This document shows, piece by piece, positions 58,372 to 64,000 of a stretch of 64,000 nucleotides of DNA. Numbering within the stretch: the first letter of the stretch is position 1; each line of letters opens with the position of its first letter. The stretch is from positions 992,001 through 1,056,000 of the forward strand of contig CP102272.1 in assembly GCA_025149125.1 (NCBI GenBank). Direction: 5' to 3'. The notes under the pieces were generated by a model that was not told the origin of the DNA, did no database searches, and saw nothing but the letters and a program-made list of their open reading frames with translations. The position numbers and the translations under genes are program-made. The stretch is from [Clostridium] asparagiforme DSM 15981 (lineage in GTDB: Bacteria; Bacillota; Clostridia; Lachnospirales; Lachnospiraceae).

Positions 58372-58508
58372 AAGGTTGTGGAAGGGTTGCGCGGCAGCCC
58401 CGGCCATTTCTGAAAAAGCAAACCACCCCAAAGGCGGACGTTTGAGCCGGGAAGGCCGGGAACGGGCCGGATGTCTTTTGGGGAATAAAAGAGGAGAGGT
58501 AAAGCGCT

Positions 58509-59507
58509 ATGAAAATGAAAAAATTTATCAACGATCCTGAGAATTTGACTCCTGAGCTGCTGGAAGGTTTTGCGGAGGCCCATAAGGACCTGGTGCGGCT
58601 GGGCGACGAGCGCATGGTGATCAACCGCAAGCTGGACGAGGCGGACCGGGTGACCATCGTGACCCAGGGCGGATCGGGCCATGAGCCGGCCATCAGCGGA
58701 TTCGTGGGCGAAGGTATGGTGGACATTTCCGTGGTAGGCGACGTGTTCGCGGCCCCGGGCCCCAAGGCCTGCGTGGATGCCATCAAGATGGCCGACAAGG
58801 GCAAGGGCGTGCTTTACATCGTACTGAATCACGCGGGCGACATGCTGACCGGCAACATGACCATGAAAAAATGCGCCAAGGAAGGCTTAAACGTGGTTAA
58901 GGTTGTGACCCAGGAAGACATCGCCAACGCGCCCCGTTCCAATGCGGACGACCGCCGGGGTCTGGTGGGCTGCATTCCCACCTACAAGATCGCGGGTGCG
59001 GCCGCGGCCGAGGGCAAGAGTCTGGAGGAGGTCGCCGCGGTGGCCCAGCGCTTTGCGGACAACATGGCAACGCTGGCCGTGGCGGTAAACGGGGCCACCC
59101 ATCCGGCCACCGGCAGCCTCTTAGCGGACCTGGGCGAGGATGAGATGGAGATCGGAATGGGCCAGCACGGCGAGGGCGGCGGCGGACGCCAGCCCATGAA
59201 ATCCGCGGACGAGACGGCGAAAATTATGCTGGACGGCCTGCTGGCGGATCTGGACATCAAGGACGGCGAGAAGATCATGCTGATCTTAAACGGCACGGGA
59301 GCCACCACCCTGATGGAGCTGTTCATCGTTTACCGCAAGTGCGTTTCCTATCTGAAAGAGAAGAATATCGAGATCGTGGCCAACTACGTGGGCGAGCTTT
59401 TGACGGTTCAGGAGCAGGCCGGTTTCCAGATGTTTATGGCGAGAATGGACGACGAGCTGCTGCATTACTGGAACGCGCCCTGCAACACGCCTTACATGAA
59501 GAAATAA
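58509..59507 (+). CDS. dhaK: Dihydroxyacetone kinase subunit DhaK (substrate-binding)
   Basis: Substrate-binding subunit of 332 residues. VTQGGSGHEPAISGFVG (about 49-65) and VVGDVFAAPGPKACVDAI are conserved DhaK blocks. The histidine that binds the ketone covalently is in EIGMGQHGEGG (about residue 219). GGAACTATTATNFTG-type nucleic sites are not involved; the phosphate comes through DhaL. GAGAGG precedes the ATG. The protein could act on dihydroxyacetone or another short ketose. Its operon partners, a small VOC-like protein and a class II aldolase, suggest that the phosphorylated product is an aldolase substrate or product. Confidence 0.93.
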   Translation: MKMKKFINDPENLTPELLEGFAEAHKDLVRLGDERMVINRKLDEADRVTIVTQGGSGHEPAISGFVGEGMVDISVVGDVFAAPGPKACVDAIKMADKGKGVLYIVLNHAGDMLTGNMTMKKCAKEGLNVVKVVTQEDIANAPRSNADDRRGLVGCIPTYKIAGAAAAEGKSLEEVAAVAQRFADNMATLAVAVNGATHPATGSLLADLGEDEMEIGMGQHGEGGGGRQPMKSADETAKIMLDGLLADLDIKDGEKIMLILNGTGATTLMELFIVYRKCVSYLKEKNIEIVANYVGELLTVQEQAGFQMFMARMDDELLHYWNAPCNTPYMKK

Positions 59508-59526
59508 TCCGGGGAGGAAAATGATT

Positions 59527-59847
59527 ATGGCAGCCGAATATATGCATATTGGAATTCCGGTGCTGAACCGGAAAGAGGGAATGACCTACAACGAGGCCAT
59601 GAAGTTCTGGGTGAGCAACGTGGACGATTATGATTTCAAGATCGAGTACCTGAAGTTCGAGGAGGGGACCCCCTTCCCGGAGATTCTGTCCAAACAGCCC
59701 CATGTGGCCTACAAGGTGGACGATCTGGAGCACTACGCGGACCAGGCGGACCGGGTGATCTTCGGACCCCTGGAGCTGGGCCCGGGCGTACGTCTGGCAT
59801 TTGTGATCTGGGACGACGCCATTGTCGAGCTGTACGAGGAAAAGTAA
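59527..59847 (+). CDS. Small VOC/glyoxalase-like protein of the sugar operon
   Basis: A 106-residue protein resembling one half of the vicinal-oxygen-chelate (glyoxalase) fold: MHIGIPVLNRKEGMTYNEAM at the start, PHVAYKVDDLEHYADQADRV in the middle and RLAFVIWDDAIVELYEE at the end. The HIG, HVAY and E-L-Y-E positions could form a metal site. An ATG at 59521 is also possible; GGAGG is four bases from it and ten from 59527. It lies between dhaK and an aldolase gene, 12 bases before the latter. It may be an isomerase, epimerase or lyase for a short sugar; the role is not known. Confidence 0.72.
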   Translation: MAAEYMHIGIPVLNRKEGMTYNEAMKFWVSNVDDYDFKIEYLKFEEGTPFPEILSKQPHVAYKVDDLEHYADQADRVIFGPLELGPGVRLAFVIWDDAIVELYEEK

Positions 59848-59859
59848 GGAGACGGATCT

Positions 59860-60702
59860 ATGCTTGTAAATATGAATGAAATCCTGCGTTACGCCGAGGA
59901 GAAGGGCTGCTGTGTGGGCGCATTTGACACGCCGAACCTGGAGATCCTCATGGCGGTGCTCCGGGCGGCCGAGAAGCGGAACGAGCCCGTGATCATCCAG
60001 CATGCCCAGCTCCACGAGCCGGAGATGCCCATCCGCATCATCGGCCCCATTATGGTGCGCATGGCAAAGGAGGCCAGCGTGCCCGTCTGCGCCATGCTGG
60101 ACCACGGCGAGGACATGGACTACGTGAGGACGGCTCTGGAGCTGGGATTCTCAGCGGTGATGATCGACGGCTCATCCAAACCCTACGATGAAAATGTGAG
60201 CCTGACCCGGGAGGCCGTGGCCCTGGCCAAGGAGTACGGGGCCAGCGTGGAGGCGGAGATCGGCATCGTCACCGGCCACGAGGGCAGGGAATTCCACATT
60301 GAGGAGCCGGGAGCGGCCTACACGGACCCGGAGCTGGCGGCCCGCTTTGTGAGGGACACAGGGATCGATGCCCTGGCCGCCTCGGTGGGCACGGTGCATG
60401 GCTTCTATGCCACCCAACCCAAGCTGGACTTTGACCGGATTGAGAAGATCAAAGAGCTGACCGGCCTGCCCCTGGTGATGCACGGCGGCTCCGGGATCAG
60501 TGTGGAGGACACCCAGCGGGCCATCCGCTGCGGCATCCGCAAAATCAACTATTTCTCCTACATGTCCAACGCGGGCGTGCGCGCCGTCAAGGAGCTGCTG
60601 GCTGAGAAGGACGTTAAGTATTTCCACGATTTGGCCAATGCGGCGGTGGACGGGATGGAGAAGGATGTGTTGAGCGCGATGGGGATGTTTGCGTTGGAGT
60701 AA
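59860..60702 (+). CDS. Class II fructose/tagatose-bisphosphate aldolase-like enzyme
   Basis: Zinc-dependent aldolase of 280 residues, paralogue of 5725-6591. It shows VPVCAMLDHGEDMDYVRTAL (about 70-89), SAVMIDGSSKPYDENV, SVEAEIGIVTGHEG, LAASVGTVHGFYATQP and LVMHGGSGISVED, which hold the Zn and phosphate ligands. AAGGAGAC precedes the ATG. As last gene after dhaL, dhaK and the VOC-like gene it should join or split dihydroxyacetone phosphate and an aldehyde. Substrate choice cannot be read from the sequence; related enzymes act on fructose, tagatose, sulfofructose and deoxysugars. Confidence 0.92.
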   Translation: MLVNMNEILRYAEEKGCCVGAFDTPNLEILMAVLRAAEKRNEPVIIQHAQLHEPEMPIRIIGPIMVRMAKEASVPVCAMLDHGEDMDYVRTALELGFSAVMIDGSSKPYDENVSLTREAVALAKEYGASVEAEIGIVTGHEGREFHIEEPGAAYTDPELAARFVRDTGIDALAASVGTVHGFYATQPKLDFDRIEKIKELTGLPLVMHGGSGISVEDTQRAIRCGIRKINYFSYMSNAGVRAVKELLAEKDVKYFHDLANAAVDGMEKDVLSAMGMFALE

Positions 60703-60778
60703 CGATATAATAAAAGAAAGAGTGTTTTCTGCCGGTTGGAACGAGAATGAGATGCATGGCAGAAATGCTCTGCAGATT

Positions 60779-60819
60779 GGAAAGTGGCTGAACCAAAAGA
60801 AGGTTGCCACTTTCCTTTT
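60779..60819 (+). terminator. Terminator of the dha operon
   Basis: GGAAAGTGGC / GCCACTTTCC with a 17-base loop and TTTT. Confidence 0.8.
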
Positions 60820-60945
60820 GTAGTACGCCTGAAGCGGACGCTTTTACCGCGCTTTTCCCGCCGGGAAAATCTTGCATTTCCAACCCATGCCCGATATAAT
60901 GATCATAGTTGTACAGTGATCAATTTTGAGGGGAAACGTAAGGGT

Positions 60946-61728
60946 ATGGGAGAGAAGGAAGAAAAAGAAGTCATGGAGCTGGCGCTGCAGGCCGGGCACC
61001 TGCTTCTGGAGAACGGGGCGGAGATTTTCCGGGTGGAGGAGACTATGGACCGGATCTGCCGTCACTACGGGGTGAGGTCGGGGAACGCCTTTGTGCTCAG
61101 CAACGGCATTTTCGCCACTGCGGGCAGCGAGCGGGAGCGGTATTTTGCAAAGGTGCAGCACATCCCGGTGAGCGGCACCCATTTAAACCGGGTGGCGGCG
61201 GTGAACCAGCTCTCCCGGGAGATTGAGAGCGGGAGGTACACGGTGGAGGAGGCGTCGCAGGCGCTGGAGGACATAAGGAACATGCCGGGCAAGCGTAAGA
61301 TCACCCAGGTTCTGGCCTCCGGCGTCGGCAGCGCGGCCTTCTGCTACCTGTTCGGTGGAAATATGGGGGACACGCTGTGTGCGCTCTGCGCCGGTCTGGT
61401 CCTCTATTTGTATGTGCTTTTTGTCAGCGCCCCGCGGCTGTCCAAGATCGTGGGAAATATCGGCGGCGGGGCGTTGGTGACGTTCATCTGTAGCGGTTTT
61501 TATCTGCTGGGGGCAGGGGCGCATCTCAACTTTATGATCATCGGCTCCATTATGCCGCTGATCCCCGGGGTGGCGTTTACCAACGCAATCCGGGATATTG
61601 CGGACGGGGATTATATTTCCGGTTCTGTGCGCATGCTGGACGCGCTGCTGGTGTTTTTCAGCATCGCCATCGGCGTGGGTATGGCGTTTTCATTTATCAG
61701 CCGGGTGACGGGAGGTGCGTTGCTGTGA
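60946..61728 (+). CDS. ThrE-type exporter, N-terminal subunit (DUF1212)
   Basis: A 260-residue protein matching the first half of the threonine/serine exporter ThrE. A soluble N-terminal domain (about 5-115: LALQAGHLLLENGAEIFRVE; RVEETMDRICRHYGV) is followed by five membrane helices (VGSAAFCYLFGGNMGDTLCA onwards). The second half is encoded by the next gene with a four-base overlap, so the two form a split exporter. Start at ATG 60946; GAGGGG is 12 bases away, a little far. In-frame codons upstream do not resemble the family. The true cargo may be amino acids or other small acids. Confidence 0.88.
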   Translation: MGEKEEKEVMELALQAGHLLLENGAEIFRVEETMDRICRHYGVRSGNAFVLSNGIFATAGSERERYFAKVQHIPVSGTHLNRVAAVNQLSREIESGRYTVEEASQALEDIRNMPGKRKITQVLASGVGSAAFCYLFGGNMGDTLCALCAGLVLYLYVLFVSAPRLSKIVGNIGGGALVTFICSGFYLLGAGAHLNFMIIGSIMPLIPGVAFTNAIRDIADGDYISGSVRMLDALLVFFSIAIGVGMAFSFISRVTGGALL

Positions 61729-62159
61729 TACAGGAAATTTTGGCGGCCATGGTGGGAACCATTGCGTTTTCCCTATTGTTCGGCGTGCCGCGGAAATATT
61801 ATGCCTACTGCGGGCTGATCGGAGGCGCGGGCTGGGGCGTGTACAGCGCGGCCGGTCTCCTCTGGGCTCCGGCTCAGTCGGCCTTGGCGGCCACCATTGT
61901 GGTGATTCTGCTGTCCCGTCTGGCGGCGGTGAAGGAACGGTGCCCGGTGACCATTTTTTTGATTTCCGGCATTTTTCCGCTGGTACCGGGGGCCGGGGTC
62001 TACTGGACCGTGTACTATATGGTGACGGACCAGTTGTATCTGGCGGTGCAGACGGGCTACACGGCGGTGAAGGTGGCGGTTGCCATTGTACTGGGGATCG
62101 TGTTTGTGTTTGAGCTGCCACAGGGGTTGTTCCGGGCGCTGGTGGGGCGGAGACGGTGA
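61725..62159 (+). CDS. ThrE-type exporter, C-terminal subunit (DUF3815)
   Basis: Small membrane protein of 144 residues with four to five helices, matching the second half of ThrE (IQEILAAMVGTIAFSLLFGV; PVTIFLISGIFPLVPGAGVY). The G-I-F-P-L-V-P-G-A motif is characteristic of the family. The GTG start overlaps the preceding stop (GTGA), with GGGAGG upstream, so the two subunits are made together. Confidence 0.9.
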   Translation: MIQEILAAMVGTIAFSLLFGVPRKYYAYCGLIGGAGWGVYSAAGLLWAPAQSALAATIVVILLSRLAAVKERCPVTIFLISGIFPLVPGAGVYWTVYYMVTDQLYLAVQTGYTAVKVAVAIVLGIVFVFELPQGLFRALVGRRR

Positions 62160-62235
62160 CGGTGCCCGGCGGAAGCTGGAGCCGGAGAAATGAGTGGACA
62201 CTGTGGGCCAATGAACAATAATCGGAGGAGATCGT

Positions 62236-62556
62236 ATGACATCGGGAGTGTTTGACTTCAGGAGCAAGGAAGAGCGGGAACGGGATTACAAGGCGTTTTA
62301 CAAGCGGGTTTTCCCGGGCGGGGAGGTCCAGAAGGAGCGGGTGAGAAGCGTGCTGGCGGAGCGCCTGCCGGGTGAGGAGATTACCTTCCTGCTGATGTAT
62401 TACATAACGCTGAAGGACGCGATGGTTTTGGACGACGAGCTGGATTTTTACGAAGCGGCCGCCCAGGCCCAGCGAAAAATGAGCGTGATCAAGGTAACGC
62501 CGCAGATGCTGGCGATTATCCGGGAGGTCATGGAGCAGGACGGAGCGGGGGGCTGA
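62236..62556 (+). CDS. Unknown small protein
   Basis: A 106-residue, mostly helical protein without a recognised family (VFDFRSKEERERDYKAFYKR; LLMYYITLKDAMVLDDELDF). It is charged, soluble and has no signal peptide. CGGAGGA precedes the ATG. It follows the ThrE pair after 76 bases and could be on the same transcript. Confidence 0.68.
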   Translation: MTSGVFDFRSKEERERDYKAFYKRVFPGGEVQKERVRSVLAERLPGEEITFLLMYYITLKDAMVLDDELDFYEAAAQAQRKMSVIKVTPQMLAIIREVMEQDGAGG

Positions 62557-62574
62557 GGGGCAGGCTTGAGTCCG

Positions 62575-62772
62575 AGGTGTGGCCGGTTTACAGCTACTTA
62601 AGCGAGGACTGGCTGTGGACGGATTTCGCGGAGGATTCGGCTTACGGGGGAGCTGTGCAGGAATCCTTTGAACCGCATTGAGAACCCGGATTTGATCGAG
62701 GTGGGACAGCGAATTGAGATTCCGCTGCATGTGCTTTTGAAGCGGGAGACATATGAAATCGGAAATGAGTGA
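62575..62772 (+). pseudogene. Frameshifted LysM-domain remnant
   Basis: Joining two reading frames gives a LysM peptidoglycan-binding motif: one frame supplies the part with LWTDFAEDSAYGGAV. The next frame continues LCRNPLNRIENPDLIEVGQR and IEIP, ending at the TGA of 62770-62772. Real LysM domains have the pattern L-W-x-I-A, then N...I-x-N-P-D-L-I-x-x-G-Q. No start codon with a ribosome site and no intact frame exist, so this looks like the end of a broken gene. Confidence 0.65.
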
Positions 62773-62851
62773 TGGGCGGAAAAAAGATAAATTTTCCGGA
62801 GAAGGGTTATGATATATTCATTTTATCATAACAAATAGGAGGAATTTATCT

Positions 62852-63886
62852 ATGAAACGAAAAGCAGCTTTGGGGACCGGGATCCTGGCCATGGTCCTGT
62901 GTCTGGCGATGGGTTTTACCGCGTACGCCCAGGGGTGGGAGCAGGATGGAAACGGCTGGTGGTATTCGACGGACAGCGGTTATCTGAGCAACGGATTCTC
63001 CCAGATCGACGGAAAATGGTATTATTTCGGCGGAGACGGCTATATGTGCACCGGCTGGGTGCAGGATGGCGGAAAGTGGTATTACATGGACGGTTCCGGC
63101 GTGATGCTGGCAAATACCACTACGCCGGACGGTAAATACTGGCTGGATGCGAACGGTGTCTGGGATGGAAAAACAATCGGCTCATCAAACGCAGCCTCGT
63201 CCCTGGAACGAAATACCATGAAGGCTACGATCGACGGAGTGGAGGAGACATTTTATCTGACGTCCACAGGCGGAACGGCCGGCGGTTATAAATATTATTC
63301 GGCTTACGCCCTCAAGGCGGACGGTACACTGGGGAAAAAGCTGTCAATTAACATAAATCCGGACGTTTCATCCGGCACCACGGCGAAAAAGGGGGACAAA
63401 ATAAAGGGTTTTAGTTTGTCCTATAAAACCTCCCCTGGGGGCTTCCAGTATAGCGCCAGGCCTGGAAAAGGGGATTACACCGTCACAATCACGTCCAATG
63501 AGTCAAATGGTTCCCACGTGGAGGGGACATTTTCCGCAACCGCCAGGATGATTGACGGAAACGGTAAGGTTTCCATCACTGGCGGCTCTTTTAACGTATA
63601 TTTCGGGGAGCAGGTGGCTTCGGTAGCGGCGCTGGTGGACGCTAATTCCGTAGGCGGCGGTTCTTACGCGGGATCGGACGGATACGATACAGGCTCGTCC
63701 GACGTCCTCGGAAGCGGTTTTTCCAATGATTATACCTGCCGCAGCTGCAACGGCGACGGGCGCTGTAAGAGCTGTGCGGGGCGGGGATATAAGAGAAGGA
63801 ACGGGGATGGGAAGGAAGTCGATTGTCTCAGCTGCCGTGGTTCAGGAACCTGTCCGATCTGCAACGGGTTTGGAAAAGTTTACTAG
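62852..63886 (+). CDS. Secreted cell-wall-binding-repeat protein with DnaJ-type cysteine motifs
   Basis: Exported protein of 344 residues. After a signal peptide (about 1-27) come two to three choline-binding-type repeats: GWEQDGNGWWYSTDSGYLSN, GKWYYFGGDGYMCTGWVQDG and GKWYYMDGSGVM (about 28-95). The middle (about 115-255) is a beta-rich domain of unknown type (YYSAYALKADGTLGKKLSIN). The last 50 residues hold four CxxC pairs of the DnaJ zinc-finger type: CRSCNGDGRCKSCAGRGY and CLSCRGSGTCPICNGFG. Such C-x-x-C-x-G-x-G motifs normally bind zinc in the cytoplasm. Their place in an exported protein is unusual. AGGAGG precedes the ATG. Confidence 0.87.
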   Translation: MKRKAALGTGILAMVLCLAMGFTAYAQGWEQDGNGWWYSTDSGYLSNGFSQIDGKWYYFGGDGYMCTGWVQDGGKWYYMDGSGVMLANTTTPDGKYWLDANGVWDGKTIGSSNAASSLERNTMKATIDGVEETFYLTSTGGTAGGYKYYSAYALKADGTLGKKLSININPDVSSGTTAKKGDKIKGFSLSYKTSPGGFQYSARPGKGDYTVTITSNESNGSHVEGTFSATARMIDGNGKVSITGGSFNVYFGEQVASVAALVDANSVGGGSYAGSDGYDTGSSDVLGSGFSNDYTCRSCNGDGRCKSCAGRGYKRRNGDGKEVDCLSCRGSGTCPICNGFGKVY

Positions 63887-63894
63887 AGAATCTT

Positions 63895-63927
63895 GCGCCG
63901 CCGGCTGTTTGGTCCGGCGGCGCTTTT
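63895..63927 (+). terminator. Terminator after the cell-wall-binding protein gene
   Basis: GCGCCGCCGG / CCGGCGGCGC with a 9-base loop and TTTT. The remaining 73 bases to the window edge show no gene. Confidence 0.85.
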
Positions 63928-64000
63928 GGGCATGACGGTGGCGAGGGGACGGAGCTGGCATACGCCAACGCCCATCGCATTCAAACAAAAAACCCTGCAA

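Noticed and set aside
63720..63886. Separate DnaJ gene fragment fused by assembly error
   Set aside because: The cysteine motifs are in frame with the secreted protein, the composition does not change, and a terminator follows directly. The fusion looks genuine.

Overview
The window looks like chromosomal DNA of an anaerobic, gut-type Firmicute, most probably a Lachnospiraceae (Clostridium cluster XIVa relative). The evidence is strong AGGAGG-type ribosome sites, TTGACA/TATAAT promoters with 17-base spacers, a T-box leader, a sodium-pumping biotin decarboxylase operon, an [FeFe] hydrogenase fused to rubrerythrin, choline-binding-type cell wall repeats, and VanW, GtrII and MBOAT surface genes. 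Most of the DNA is GC-rich by eye. One AT-rich stretch (about 34.35-36.4 kb) stands out as acquired. I saw no rRNA, tRNA, transposase or CRISPR array.

Layout, left part. 2-6591 is a carbohydrate locus: end of a transketolase, a PfkB sugar kinase, an FbpABC-type ABC importer and a class II aldolase. It is followed by a GntR/UTRA regulator and adenine deaminase. 9.6-10.3 kb holds a T-box leader in front of a tiny S4-like protein. A second structured leader with a terminator precedes yitT. Two unknown proteins and aspartokinase follow. 15.2-20.8 kb is a five-gene Na+-translocating decarboxylase operon (carboxyltransferase, gamma, biotin carrier, beta, second carboxyltransferase). Then come a secreted subtilase (minus), an RpiR regulator, glycogen phosphorylase (minus), an AraC regulator and 4-alpha-glucanotransferase, the last three forming a glycogen/maltodextrin group.

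Middle part. 28.7-32.1 kb (minus) carries a rhodanese lipoprotein, a VanW protein and two small membrane proteins. Then a CBS-type Mn pyrophosphatase, an RloA/RloB-like ATPase-nuclease pair (candidate defence module), a flavin reductase with a shikimate-kinase-like protein, a class A penicillin-binding protein with a partner membrane protein, a TetR-SCP2-hydrolase group, endonuclease III, an Rpn-type nuclease and the hydrogenase-rubredoxin-rubrerythrin fusion.

Right part. 48.6-49.3 kb has no gene but holds a long inverted repeat with two near-perfect arm blocks. 49.3-55.6 kb is a cell-surface group: MBOAT acyltransferase, SGNH-like partner, DUF5722-like secreted protein and GtrII membrane glucosyltransferase. 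56.6-60.7 kb is a second sugar operon (SorC regulator, DhaL, DhaK, small VOC-like protein, class II aldolase). The window closes with a split ThrE-type exporter, an unknown small protein, a LysM pseudogene and a secreted cell-wall-binding protein with DnaJ-type cysteine repeats.

Besides the genes, two dispersed repeat families (A: 32.2 and 56.5 kb; B: 43.7 and 54.0 kb) and two short tandem arrays (37.8 and 43.8 kb) lie in intergenic DNA and are not explained by the genes. Positions of motifs inside proteins are approximate hand counts; family names come from recognition of motifs, not from database searches.
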